From Paracyclopina nana (lineage: Eukaryota; Arthropoda; Copepoda; Cyclopoida; Cyclopettidae): 64,000 nucleotides of DNA. The stretch's first letter is position 1. Each line of letters opens with the position of its first letter. The stretch covers positions 4,960,001-5,024,000 of the forward strand of contig JAGUCH010000001.1 in the NCBI GenBank assembly GCA_019096065.1. The letters are read 5' to 3'. Under the pieces are notes generated by a model. It was not told the origin of the DNA, did no database searches, and saw only the letters and a program-made list of their open reading frames with translations. A program made the position numbers and the translations under genes. Positions 32,857 to 47,208 of the stretch are shown in pieces.

Positions 32857-35800
32857 TTATTTGATCCATTAACATGTCATTGTTTTGTAGCATTTTTCAA
32901 AAAGTGTACCTTATGTTCTTGTCATTTGTCAGCACACTTTGAATTGATGACCGCACAAATATACACTTACTTATTCATGGCATCAGAAAATACGGCATGA
33001 TTTTTTTCGTTTGCAGCACCTTTAAAGCATCAAAGCATACATTTTAAGATGACCTTATAATTTTGCTAACTTGCTCTTCTTCCAAGCTAAGATTGTTTTG
33101 CTAACTTTCTGGAAATTAAGCTATGTTGAGAGCATTGTCATGTTCTCTAAATTGTCTCGGGCGACCAGGAACGAATGCTTCAGGATTGTGCAAGCACAGA
33201 GGGGAAACCGCAGGGAAAAAGTTACGAAAGGCCTAATCAATGAAGGCATTTCACTTCATATGAAGACTAGCTAATGAATTAAGAAATGTGTGCCTTCATA
33301 CTCTACTAAGGAAAGTGGGCCTACAGATCAATAGAAGTTGATAAATGAATTAACATGTTTGAGGCCCACAGAATGTACAAGTTTGTTTGCTAGAGTCTTC
33401 GATTGATCTCTTTGGGTCGAATTCTCAAGCAGACATTACTTTCTCAGCTAGAAAAGACTCGCAATGGCACCTAAGAATTCAAATGTCACATCGGAAAAGA
33501 CAGCAGTAATTGGCATTATTCCACAATAGCACAGTAGTAATACCACAGCTCTGCAAATTGCTTTATCTGCTTTTGTTGTGGGCATTATAAGGCAAATCCA
33601 TTCTGCGTTGTTGCTGCGAGGACATCAAGCTAAGTGTAGTGAGATAAGCCAGGATGGACATTTTGCGAGAACTGTCTTCATTCATTTGCTCATAGTTAAC
33701 TTTCACAATGTGTCATGTTCTAATATAACTTAGCACACGAGTTCTAGATGTTCATTGAATCCAGAGTTGGAACAAGGAATGCCTCGTAAAATATCCAGCC
33801 TTTTGAGTAATTCTTGACGTGACTGGCTAAGTCTCACGCTCACCGGTCTAGTAGTTGCTTTTGTCTTTGTCATATCTTAAAAAAGAAGTTGCTGCAGTGA
33901 GGGAACTCACGGTGGGAAGGAAAGTATAGCAAAAAATGGGAACAATCCAGAAAACTAGGTGATAAATATAGGCCCATTTCAAGGAGGATCAAGCCAGGTC
34001 ACTGATCAAACCCTGCTTGCAAAAGGATTTTAATTTCCTCACTATCCAGGACTATCCAAGCGCAGAGTATCTAGCTGTAGTAGAATATATTCATGTTCCA
34101 ATATAGAAGCAAATTAGGTTCTTGCATGAGATTTTGAGCTCAAATGGTTGCCCCTCTGTGTATACAACCTCGGAAAAGGCTGCCTTTGTTGACATGCCTA
34201 CAGAGAATTTTGGGAATTTTTTTATTTAACCTTTTTAAGTAAGGCAAGCTGCGCGCTTTCTAGAGCATGAGATTTGGCCTGTATACAGAGCAAATTCGAA
34301 ATCATCATGGGTTCAACCTGTCTAAGCTTTGAATGGATGGTATACATTTTGACACTGAAGTCTGCTTCCAGAAGATACCTTTCAAGTAAGGGAGATTAAA
34401 CTCCTATTATAATCCTCTCATTCTAAAAAGTACTGAACCTGTCAGAAGTCCTATTCTGGTCAGCGCAGCTAACATTTCTTTATTATTCTTGCAAGAAAAT
34501 AGTTATCTTACGTAATTGCAAAAATCCTGCCAGAGACAGAGCCGTCAAATAAAAATTGATCATAATTTTGCTCATTGGCTCTCTGATATTTATCTTTTTC
34601 CTTTTTGTGCTCCAGTTCAAACAAAATAGCTAAACCATGTTATAAAATGGCTTGCCAGCAATTGCTGGCACATCAAAAACAGCAGCTTTTTTTTGTTGAT
34701 CCACGGCTCCGCCAGAAAAGTTCAAAAATCTTTCGAGAAATCCATTTTTTCGTTTGCTTCCTATGCCTCTGTATTAATGAAGCTCTTCCCCATGCTCCAG
34801 GAATTGTGTGTTGTAATCAGATTGTGGTCGTATATGTAATTTGGATGGTAATTGCAACATATGATGCCCAAAAATACTTTTACACTTCACAAGTTTGTTT
34901 ATTAATTACTTCAACAATTGTAAGAAAAAGAAATCATTCACAACAAGAGATTACACTGAAATTTTTCCCCTTTATTTTGACCTAAGATATGGCATTTTGT
35001 TTGAGAGGCAAACCCAAGTTTTCCACTTGGCCTTAACCAACTCTAAACCAACTAAAAAGGCCGGAAAAAAAGTTTTGCGTCAGATGACATCACATTATTT
35101 ACGCCCAAAATATGCTGCAGCTGATGTTTGGCTTCAAAGGAGCTGATTTCTTTGAAACTGTACGCGTTCCTTCTTACCAAGCCCTTCTTTTTTGGACAAG
35201 ACATAACGAAAAAACCATTACCAGTTAGGAGATAATGAGTTGTTTGGCAACTCAAGCACACGCATTTCAAACCGTAATTAATTAGGTCTCCTTTTGTTAG
35301 GCCATGCACGCAAAAAACGCTCCTTAATAGAAAATTATTCCTTGCTAGACTAACCTCACCAAATCTTTGAAAAGCAGGCAACAAAAAAATGTAGAAAGCA
35401 ACAAAGAGAAATTGATATCAGTGAACTATTTTCCATCACGATATTCCTCTGGCTCTGAATAAAAAGGAAGCTAGAAAGTATGCGAGTTTTTGTGCTAGCT
35501 ACGGTTTGCCACATTTCTGTATTGTGGCTGATCACGAAGTTGGCCCACGAGGGTCGTTTGTGCCATTATCTTTTGCACTTCTAATGGACTCCCCTCCCTT
35601 TGTATTTTTCCAAAGTCATGTGCAGCATGCATACAGTCAGTATTGCTATACCTTTGCATATTTCTGCAACGCATTTTTCTGCTCCGCAAAAGGGACTCAA
35701 TAAGTGAATCTACTTGATAATTACCATTCATGGTAAAATCTCTTTTGAAAAAGCGTACTATTACGCTTTCTTTTTTAATGCAAGAGGGATAATGCTTTCC

Positions 35801-38800
35801 CATTAAGGCGAGACACAAGAAAAATGGCACACACTTCAACATGGATGGCACTGTACTCAATAGTATTTCCAGTGCATTAGCACTTATGCCAAGTGCCAAA
35901 AAGTGGCACTACAATAATAATAAGAACAGTAGACCCCTCTTTATTAGCCTGCAGTAGCATTGCAATCATGATAATTGACCTTTTTTGCATAATTGACTCT
36001 GACAAACAACCTTGCATGAGTGCAAAATACCTTGTTTTTACAGTAAAAAGTGATGTTATTTGGCAAGAAAGGCTAGCTAGGCTATTCTTGGTTCACATAG
36101 CATTTTCTTGAAAGTTGAGCCTAATTTGAAAAAAGAAAGCAGCTTCCTGGATGAAGAAATAAATTGACACAAATGATGCTTTTTGCTAGTGGAAAATAGG
36201 GCACCCTTTTTTGAAAGGGGGGAAAACCATAAAAACATAGCAGTTATACAACTGTAGCCAATATAGAAAGTTTTCGAATTAAAAACTAAGAACATGTGCT
36301 GCCATTTTTGTGAATGCTCACAGACAGCCGAGACAAGTCTAGCACTGAAGTGAAATTGAAATCGTTAGACTTTATCGAGCCACGCAAGACACTGCATGTG
36401 TTAAAGCAGGATTTCAAGCCAAAAGTGACATTTTCAGCTCTTTTATAATTCAAAAGATGCACAATTTGCTCGGGGGAGAAGCTGTAAAATTGCAGTTTTC
36501 TATATTTAGAACAACACAATCATGTTCTGCTTGAAGAAATACATTCTGACCACCGAATCAGATCTTGATAAATAGAAAGTCCCTTTAGGGAATTTTTCTT
36601 GATATCATATACTCGACAATGTTCTGCATGATGTTCTTCTCTGAAAATCATCATTTCAAGAAGCATGCACAAATATTGCTTTGGCAAGGAAAGCTAAGAT
36701 CTGACTCCTGACTATTTTTCCATTCAACACACGCTATATGGTTAGAAATGTAGTACGGACCTTTTCTTAGTGAGCTGCCATTCATAGAAAATAGCTTCTT
36801 AGAAATCAGCACTCTATTTAGAGACCTTATTCAGTGCCCAAATGTGTACTACGCGTTGCATAATGAGCATCCACTGAGGTCATTCGCTCTGGTAAATGAC
36901 CACTATAACAAAACTACCATTAGAAAGGCAATGGGATGCAAATCTAATAAATCTATTTCGCATCATTGACTTACCAAGAAGAAGGCCTATGCACAGACAG
37001 TCAACTTGATGGCACATAAAAATGTGTTCCCAAATAATCTTTCGCTCATGGGTTGATTAGCAACAATCCATTTACAGTGACTTTTATTCATGGCCTCAGC
37101 TATTTAGTGGATATGAAAGTAAGCATTTGGGAAAACTAGACAAATCGAGTAAAAGCGTATCTCTACTGTTACAACAGCAATACCATAAAGAAATAAAAAT
37201 GATTTCTTTTTTTTCGTGTAGACGACTAGATGCATTGCTGTGACTAAGTTATCAGAAGTTATGTGTTCAACGAGTCACGGTAAATAAAGTTTTTGTTCTA
37301 CTTTTTGAGCTATAACATCATAAAATGGCCGCCACTACAACAAGACACAGTGAGGAGCCACAAGAAATCTTTTGCATCTCTTGCTTACAGTGTATGAGCA
37401 ATTTTTTACTATTCTGCTGACTAGGCTAAAGTTTGCACAGGAAAAAAAGTGAAAAAATCTATGGTACAAAACTTAGGCTATTTATTGAGAGGTACATTCA
37501 AATCATACTATTATGAATAGGCATAAATCTTAGAAAGGTCCAACTTAAAAAACTTTTGAAGGTTAGGACAGCTGCCAAGCTGGTTTACATTTAGAGCATA
37601 AAGTTGGCTTGTGCTTTTCCATTGTTGCAGGCCTTGCTAAATAACCTATCCAAAGGCTGTTGACAGCAATTCTGAAAATTACGAATTACGCAGCAATAGT
37701 GGTACGTAAAGTGCTACAAATTAAAAAAGATAAGCTGGTTTTTTGAAATTTTGTAATAGAATTTGGATTCACCCTTTGAATGCTAGCTAGTGTGCTACAA
37801 ATCGTTTCTTTGTTGTAGGCCAGGGTTAATTCTTGAAGGCTTTTAGCTCAATTAATCACTCGGTTGCATTGGCCTTTAAAGTCTCGAGAGCAAGGCCTCT
37901 CTCTCAAATTACCACAAAATATCCATTTGGTGAGTGAATTTGTAAACGACCCTGGAAAAAAGGGAAGTCAGTTTGCCTTTGCAGCAATGTTTATCAAACC
38001 CAAAGACTTGTGAAACGGTCCATTTCATCATCACGCTTATCTTGCTCTTCGCGGCCTTTTATGAGCAAGAGAAAGAACAAACTATGGCAGGCCCAAGTCA
38101 TCTGACCAAACTAATGCTTTCTTCACTTGGTGTGAGCTGAGCGCTTTAAATTATGCTCCCTAATACATATTTGAACCTTTCACATAAAAATGCATGAACA
38201 AAAGAAGAAAGCTTTTGGGCAAGAGCTATGTTTGCACATGAGCCATCCACCGACGAAAATGTATGAAAGCTTGTTTTTGCGAGCTTCCAAGTTTCATTCC
38301 ATATATATACTAGTATAGTACTATACTGGCAATACTTGACTTTGTCGCAGTGTTTCTTTCACTACTTTGCTATAAGTAATGGGTTCGTCAATTTTCTAGA
38401 TGTCTATGTCAGCAAAAAAAGGGGGAAATCTGCGCAAAGGAAAAAAATATTGCAGGGAAAACGGGAAAAAATGGAAGGAATATTCTGGATTTCACTATTA
38501 TGCGTCGCTTCGTCATCGACACGACTGACGTCATGAGATGCGTAAAAGGATTTGAACCGTACCTAATCGGTTTCTAGCAAGGCTCTCCCACATTTTAAAT
38601 AAAAAGACTTCATTTATACATATTTTGGTTCTTTTCAAGAAGCTCAATAGTGTTCTTCTTTCCCGCATTTTTTAGCTTCTCTCGATAGTTATGCGTCCTT
38701 TCACTTAACTTGGCTTTACTATCCTTGCATTAGGCCAATCTTCTTCTCAGAGTGAAAGCCCACGACGACAAGTTCGGCTGGCCATAATACTTTTAAGAGA

Positions 38801-40732
38801 CAAAAAACTGTAGAAATGGGGAAAAAATCACACCGTCTAGGCTGCAACATCTTTCAATCACGAAAATTGGCCGTCCCAAATCTCTTAGACAAATAAAAGG
38901 TTTTCCACGTTTTTAAGGCCAGTCGAGGAAGAAGAAGGGAAAGGTTTCATTCCCATGGGACCCTCGCACTTTATCTGGCAAGATTTGAGACGTGACAATC
39001 ATCTTAAATTCCTCAAGGTTTCTTTCGGTTCAGCCCGTCAATCTGAACAAATACTTGACAGGAAAATGGCCTTGATGCAATGAAGGCGAAAATTAAGGGT
39101 AGGTGGAGCAAAAGATGAAGTAGCAAAATCTATTCTTCGTACAAACAAAAAGTTGGTTGGGGAAAATCACTTTGAAAAAAGGCGAGTTTAGTAAAACGGA
39201 CACACTATTCTTACATAGTGGATCTTTCCTCCTGTATTCGCTGACATTGATGGAGAAGTCGCAAAAGGATTTTGGAGTGGCCAAAGAACGGGGGAAATAT
39301 CAGTCAAAAAATGATCCCAGGAATGCATTTCATACGTCGAACATGTAATATCTCAATACACTCTCATCGTATACACGAGCTACAGCAGAGGAAGAAAAAA
39401 TCGTGTGGGGTGGGTGAAATATCGGCTTCATCAAAAGGAGCGTCATTGAATTCATTAATTAATCAATGCTCGTGTGAGGCGATTCATTAATGTGGCCATC
39501 TGTTGTTGGGTAAAAAACACTGCCAAGGTATATGGATACACAGAGGTAAGCATTAAGCGAAAACGTTTACTCTGTGGCATTTCAAATGCAACTTCTTTTA
39601 GGTGATGGATGAAAAAAAGAAAGATCAAAGGAATGTACGTAAAAAGAGCTTATGTGGAAATGAATCAAAAGGAAATTCCTTTGTTTGATTCTTCTTTTGA
39701 TTGGAAAAGATGGCAGATGAGCTAGAAGACACAAAAAATGAAACGCTTTTCAAAATTATTTGAGTTAATTTTAGAGTAGTACGAGGCACAGAATTTGGTA
39801 AAAGAAGATAAAATGCCTTTTTGAAGTAATGAGCGTATTTTTAGCTTCTCTCCAGGGAGAAAAGAGGCCTGAAAGCCTCAATAAAAGATGGATGATTGCC
39901 CAAAAAGAAATCAAAGAGACTTTCTAATGTTTCATCGGATATTCTTTTAAGGAGAGAAGAATGAAACTCTTTGAGTAGGAGAACCTCTTGAAAATGCTCT
40001 CAGAAATTATGGCTGACACTTGAAAGCCACCAAACTTTGACTTATGAAGTTAACAAAAACCCACTCTTCATCAAGTCTAGGAGACTCTCAAACCACAATG
40101 TAACTCCACAGTGGGAAAAACAGACTTATAAGTCTGTTTTTTTTAAAATGGCACCAAACGAGGTTATGACTTTTTTCGCTAAGCAAAATGTGTAAAGATT
40201 TTACTTAATAAAAGCTTATTACAGAAATTCACTACATATGTAGTTTAGCAAATCTTGGCGAATTTCAAGTAGCCGCTTAGTAATAAGCAAGTAAAAACTG
40301 TAATTGATTCCTTAAGTTTTAAAAGTATGTATAAATAATAGATGTAGGCGGCAAAATGTCAATAAGCCCCGATGTGCAACAACCTTTCTTGTAGATTGAT
40401 TCTCAAGATGGCTGTGTGATTTTCTTCTACAAAGTGTACACACTTGAGTGGGAAAATTTTACAATAAAAGCTTTCAGCCAAAAGTTTTTTAATTTACAGT
40501 CACTTTTCTATTTGCACAAAAAAGTAAGCTTTTTTCTAAAGAGCCACTCAAAGTGAGTGATTAGTTATGTGACCTTCATGGTCTTGCTTCTTTATGGTTT
40601 TCCTGCTCTCCAGTTTGCTGCAAGAGTTATCATCTACAATGGGTCATTTTTGAAACTAAGGCTCCATTTTCAGGTACAAATCTTAGTTTAAAGTGAACCG
40701 AAGTCAATTGGCCCAATATCACCTCCGCTTCG

Positions 40733-40819
40733 GTCGTGGTATGGTTGCAGTTGTAATCGGTCCTTATTTTCTGATATCGCAACCATGCCACGATCAAAGA
40801 TACAGAAGATAATGAGCCA
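40733..40819. repeat. diverged copy of the 32710-32856 palindrome
   Basis: The right arm ends GAAGATAATGAGCCA after ACGATCAAAGA, and the centre keeps GATATCGCAACCATG. The left arm is shortened and altered (TCGTGGTATGGTTGCAGTTG). Confidence 0.6.
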
Positions 40820-42478
40820 TTTATTAAAACATTATTAACTCACTAGCGAAGCTGTGCTTCTTTCCGTGCCTTTACAGGCATTTTTGTGTACGTTGAAATA
40901 GGACCTTTATAATGGGCATTTCTCGAAAAGGTGGCGCAGTCCCTAGGGAGCCACAAAAAGGGTTACTAGACGTAATAAAAGTTATCAAAGATTTGAGCTA
41001 ACATGATCTCAAATAGATATTCGGGCCTGCAAAATTTGCCAGATGTTGCAGCTTCATATTTGCATACCAAGATTCCCCCATTTGTGGAGAAATATCCGGA
41101 GCAACTATAAATTAGCGTCTCAAGCGTTTAGGAAATTAGGGTGAGTAAAGGGGTCAACTAAACACAATATTTTTATGACAGCGCTGGGCTGAAAAAATCT
41201 GCTTATATTTTATTTTTGTTTCGGAGGATTCCTTGAAATGTAACTGACAGACGTGAAAAGTACTCCGAAATTGGTTTACGTGAACTTATACTCTCAAAAA
41301 AACCACATGTAACAGTAAGGAAAACCCGTATTTGAACAGTTTTCTAACTCCTGGCCTAAAAATAAGTTAAGTGAATTTTTGCTGATGCAAAGTTACGTGA
41401 AACAGACTGATGCTAAATGAGTGACAGAGGTTTTGATTCAGGCAAATGTTAATCAAGTTTGCCGGCTGAGAAAAATTTTAAACATCAACGGGTTCATTAG
41501 CATTATTTGCCAAGAAACTCAAGGCCAAGAATTGTAACCTTGCATTTGGGGTACCAGCAGAATTGTAATTTGTGGCATCAAGGATGAGGGCTAGTGTGTA
41601 TTTAAATGCCCACTTGGGTGGCCAAACCATAACAAGTCAAACACAGAAATCTGCTCAACAAATGTTTCATAAGCAGACATGCTTGACTAAGTCAATGTAA
41701 AAGACTCACCCTGTACCTAAAGCTCAGCTGGGTATCATAGGCATCTGCCAAGGTTTCCTCTCCTTTTTTGTTCCACATAATTAATTAGATCTGTTGTGGC
41801 TTTTTCTCCATGGTGTGGGAAAACACAAATACAGCTACTACTGCCACTTTTTGCATCACCCCCTTAAAAGGCACTTTTTGGCAGAGAAAAAAAATATCTT
41901 GCGATTTCTAGAGTACTTTTCCATCAATACCATTGCTCAACTTGAGATAGCAGCACCATCAAGGTCCGTTTCAGGCCTATTTTTCAGCACTTTCGTTTGA
42001 CAATACAATTTATTTTGTAATTGTGCTTTTTATAAAGGGAAAAGTTCCCCAAAATCTCTGCCATTTCAAAGTTGCTTTATATTTTACTCACTTAACATGT
42101 CAGAGCCACAATTTAGTTTTTATAACCTCAGCCAAAACTAGTAGAAGATCGTATTGACAAAGCAGTCCGACTGTAAACGAAATTTATGATGGCATCACTG
42201 GAAAACGAGTGAAAAATACGTACGCACTACATCCAACTCTAGCATGAACGGCACTTTATTCTCCTATCTTTGAAGGCAGTTGAAAAAATGGTGAACAAAA
42301 CATCCCAATTTTTTATTTGCTTTTTACTTATCCTTCCATCCAAATTATTGGATTTCTTACGAATACAACGACTAGTACGAGCAAAAAAGGTGCATTTAAA
42401 TATGTAGCCACCAAAGGCTGGTAGACTTTTTTGTTTGTCCTTTTGGTTGTTGTTGGTTTGTACAATACAGCTATGGTA

Positions 42479-42631
42479 GCCCGGTTCCAACAACAAAATA
42501 AGTATAGTATAAGTACGATTAACCAGTATAGTATGGTGCAGCTGAGCGCGCGAGCTAGCACGGACCATACTATACTTATAAGTATAAGTAAGGTGTCCAT
42601 ACTATACTGATTTTCATTGTTGGAACCGGGC
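42479..42631. mobile_element. MITE of the CCCGGTTCCAACA family, intact copy
   Basis: GCCCGGTTCCAACAA and TTGTTGGAACCGGGC are perfect inverted repeats. The interior consists of repeated ATAGTATAAGTA-like units that pair across the element and a central GCTGAGCGCGCGAG. Confidence 0.82.
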
Positions 42632-45600
42632 TTATGTTTTGCCAAGTCAACCACCACCACCAAGGCTTTCTTCCTCCAAAGCGGGTGTAAAATAAATTTC
42701 CATCAGCAGTTTATGCCCCCAAGGTCATAAAATTGAAAATGGCGCACACTCAACCAAAATGGCAACTAGAACAACTATAGGGATTTATGCCTGTCCCTCC
42801 CCCATCAAAATATGCACCCATAACAAGGCTCACTTTTTAGCAAGATAGTCTACCTTTTATCATTATTGATTATTTTCCGCTGGACACTCACAACTTCCAA
42901 GCAAAATAGTTGAGAATTTTTCACCATGGGCCAAGACCAAAAATATTTTTGTTTCAAAGACGTGTTTTGATGCACTAGCAAAAAACAGGATCTACTTTTG
43001 TAAAAAGCCTGCGCTCTTCACTTCTACTTTTGAAGGAAAGAGCTAAATGAAAAAACAGATTCCTGGAGTCATTTATCAGATTTTCTGCCTACTGGTTTGA
43101 GTTTTTTCTTGGCATCATGAAATACCCAAAATCATTACCACTGCTTTATTGCTCAGAAAAATGGTGAAAAGGCCAATAATAAAGAGACGATGTGATGCAG
43201 AAGAAAGTCTTGAGGCCACAAATTAAATATTACTGAGCAACTAGCAAAGTCTACACAAATTTGATCACCGGAGCTTGCAAAATGAAAAATCCACTGGATC
43301 AATGAGGCAGAAAGGAAAGACTTACAGGAGGAAGTTCGTGGGTCACTAACCCCAAAAGCACAAAAAATGAGTCACGACTGACTTTAGTTGATTATTGGGC
43401 TGGAAGGGATATTCCTTAAAAACGCTATGCACGCCAGAAATTGTTTGAACATATACAAAATTAGAAAAGCTATGTCTGCTTGTCACACTATCACAATTAA
43501 AGACCAATTTAGGTGTATTCAATGTGCTCACGCTTGCATAAATGTTTAATTTGTGTTTTCACCAATAAGGTCTGCAATTTTTGGCAGTATGCCTGGCAAC
43601 ACACAAAATACATAAAAATTGATGAATGGCCACACGGTGAAACTAGACAATAATCAGCGAATTCCTCCAATAAAATATAGAATTTTTCTTCACCGAACCT
43701 CCCCGTTTTGACAGCAGCAGAAGTAGCAATGGAATATTGTTTGGACGCAAAAGTGAATGATTGAAAGTCGATAACTGGGACAATTCTTGCAATCATTTGT
43801 TGCCATTAATTGGACTCACAATTAATTTGTCATGCCATGTCAGCTGAGGTCCCAAATACAAGCTTTTAATGTTTTGTGTTCAAGGTAGGCATGAAAGAGC
43901 CATTGATTTTCCATGCAAGTGCAATATTTGTCATTTGCATGCCTACCAAGCATGCCACTTAGAAGCGTTCTAAAGAGACATTTTCGCCCGCAATCTGTAA
44001 ACAGCATTTTTAATTCATTCGCCCCTCAAAAAGTTTGAAGCTTTTTTGCTACAGAAGCTACACTGCCTCTCATCGGTACTGTGCATGACAATGCTGGTGT
44101 CGTTTCATAGCTGTAATAATAATCAACACACCATAAAAAAGAGGTGACGTCGACTTTTACAAAGCCACAAGGTTTCCTCGCAATCAATAGACCACAGCGA
44201 ATGCAATGCAATCTCCACCAAGAAAGACAAAAGATGAATAGTTGTGATTTTCGGCACACAAACTATCACACATCATTAGAAAGGGACTCCATCATTAGTC
44301 AGTCAAGTGAAAGGCTGCTTGCTGGTGGGGGACACATCCAGCAATCTTATTATTGTATTGATTTTTTGGCACCAAATCAATAAAATTTGCAGCACACTTA
44401 GCACCAATTCTCTTATTTGCTAACGTTACTCCTTGCAGCGCTTTAGCCCTAATAACCTTGAGTTGTACCTTTTCGACAGGCTCTTTCAGTATCACTGCTT
44501 TTTCACTGTGGCCCAGAAGGTAGTTGGCTCGACCAAAAATTGGTTTTTAACATATTTTCAAATAACTAAAAAATAATAATAAAAAGCTAATTAGAAAACC
44601 TTTTGAAAAGAGCTCTTTTGCACCAGACCTTAAAAGGAATTAGTGTGCATGGGAAAAAGATGCAAAAAATAACTAAAGACCTTCCGATAATACAGTCCGC
44701 AGCTTTCCTAATGGAAAATTTAAAGCCCAATTAGTCCACTGTCTGTTGGCCTTGGCTACTTATAGGAGGACCTCCTCCACCCCTTTTTGTGTCCTCAGCC
44801 ATTCTTTTTCAGTGTCATGCGGCTTTTTTTTGTAGCAACTAAGCTAAAAGATGTCTTGAAAAAGCCTTGCTCCCTTGAGACTGCTACTGGAAAATGCCAT
44901 TGAATGACCCAGTGCCCTGTTTTTGTAATGAAGTGGACACAAGTTAAAGCTGATTAGCTACAAAAGCTTTAAAGTAACGCAAACAATAGCTTGCTCTCAT
45001 TTTCATTGGAAAGGGACACATTCAGAGAGCAGAGAGCAAAAAGAAATGCCATCTGCGATAGGGCTCGGGTGAAATTGAAGAAATGCCAAATGCATCAATA
45101 TGCATGAGGTGCATAGAAAGGCACAAAAAATGGAGATTTATTAGGGAGATGGCAGATGTGAGACTACTAGGTTACTTCCATCCATTATTCCTTCTGGGCC
45201 ATTCTTCCACATTTTTTAATTAGACCTCCCCCTTCCTTTTATTTGAAACAGGGGGAAATGCTCTCTAATTCATCCCATAGCAAAAAGCAGGCCAATTGAA
45301 AATTACACAAGCCATGTGTATGCAAAAAGAACATACCAGAAGTATTTTGCAGACTCTCATGGGCTTTTGAGGACATTCCAAAGCACCCAAGAGAAGCAAG
45401 TTTTTAGGTACAGCCTTGGTTCATTGGTCATGCATGGCTCTAAAAGAATTGGATTTAGCCACCATACAGCAGCTCCCTAACGCAATTTATCCTACATACA
45501 CTTTTGCGGCATCTTCACCAAATGCTCCTATTCATTTCTTCTAAAAGCCAATTGCTAGAGTAGTGGCATGCATGAAAAAGTAATTTCCTAGAGGATTGCA

Positions 45601-47208
45601 AGAAGGCCTCACACACAGAACCACAAAAGAAAAATAGGCAAGAAAAAAATCACGTACGAAGCTATGTGACTATAATTTTCTAATGGGTTTCTCAAAGGGG
45701 TATAGATTGGACACAAAGCTTTTCATTTTAATGGCCAATGAGTCAAAGAGATTGTCACAATTCTTCAAGGAAGGTTTCTCGCAAAAGGCGGAGACTATAA
45801 ATCAAGTTAAACTTAAATGCTCTGTGTAGTAGTTGTGATGTCGAAATAAAGCCAGCATGACAGAACTCTGAGCTAAATAAGATAAATGATGGAAATCTGG
45901 TGAAACCAGACCTTAACAGGCTTTTACTCGACAAATACAGTACACTGTGGCAGCCATTGTGTAGCAGCGAAGAGCGACTGAATTGGATGCACAATTAGCC
46001 ATTTTGCACATAGTACTTTGTGCCATAGGATGGGAACGTAATCAGATTAAGTTGGAAGCCATGAGTCACATATGCGGTCTAAATTGCCATAAAAGCGTGC
46101 TCGGGTAGCAACCAAGCAAACCTCTTGAGATGCCTGGAAACTTTTCATTATTGTCTCTCATGATTTCAGCTCTTTAAAGAATATGTTTTCGTTAAATAAA
46201 CTAAGCTAGCAGGAAGTACCAACACTAGCTGAGCTGCTTTCTTTTCCCACTCCGAAAATGTGAAACTGTTTTAAAATGGCTGAGAAAAATTGGGAGCACC
46301 GCGCTGTGGGTAAAAGTTCGAGTGCAAAATAAATTGCCGACAAAAAAAGTAAGGGGAAAAGCTACTAGTAGTTTTTCTGCTTAGGATGCTGGCCAAGAAA
46401 CGACCATGTCAAGCGTCAGAAACTAATTTTGAGCAAATGATCCTCTGAAAGCTCCTTATTCACTTCTCGTATGTGACCTCATAAACTAAAGGAATGGCGG
46501 CAAAAAGACCGTAATGTTGATTCACGTTCTCTCAGTGCTTATTTTACGAAGACATACAGCCAATATGAGAGCAGATGAATGGTCAACATTGCAAGGTGGA
46601 GGCAACGATTTTTGGTGAAATTCGATACAAAAAGCCACCCATTATCAGAGGCTAAGGCCCCCCAGGGAGCAATTTATCACTTTTTGCCCTTGAATAAACA
46701 ATTTGGGAGGCTTATTTTTTGCACCGTTAGGAGGTTGTGTTTTCCCCGAATTCGCATTCTTTGCCATGGTCATCATAGTATATTTCCTTTTACTAGCAGG
46801 AGGATCCACCCAGGTTTCCTACTCTTGCGAGATAAGATTGAGTTCTAGGTCTGCTCGATCAGCAGCACACATCATCATCATCTCATCTTGTACGCACACC
46901 GTGAGCATGTGGCAAAATAAAAAGTATGCACACACGGGCCACAGAGTGTGAAAAATCCCTTAGCTCATATAGTAATATTGACCAATATGCCAAGTGATGC
47001 CAGCAGCTTTTTTGGGCCCAACTGTCTAGCGTGCATCTAGTAGGCCTTTCAACGACATTCAATCAGCAGCATCTCCATCAAAATTGCAGACATACAAAAG
47101 TTTGTCAGCTAGTTCTTTGCCCAGAAATGGAACCAGCATAGAGGTAATTTAGAAGAAAGTGAAAGCTCAGCAAGTTGAGTGCAGGTCACAAATTGGGCTC
47201 CTACCTTA

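Noticed and set aside
34605..34985. 126-codon plus-strand open frame
   Set aside because: Length is unremarkable for AT-rich non-coding DNA; no signal peptide, domain or splice context.
35743..35850. Signal-peptide-like MLKCVPFFLCLALMGK on the minus strand as a possible dpr first exon
   Set aside because: No donor in the phase required by the next exon (phase 1), and nothing else links it to the gene.
42239..42663. Two overlapping minus-strand open frames of about 110 codons
   Set aside because: Both run through the MITE at 42479-42631; similar peptide pieces recur in the MITE copy at 29.9 kb, so they are translated transposon.
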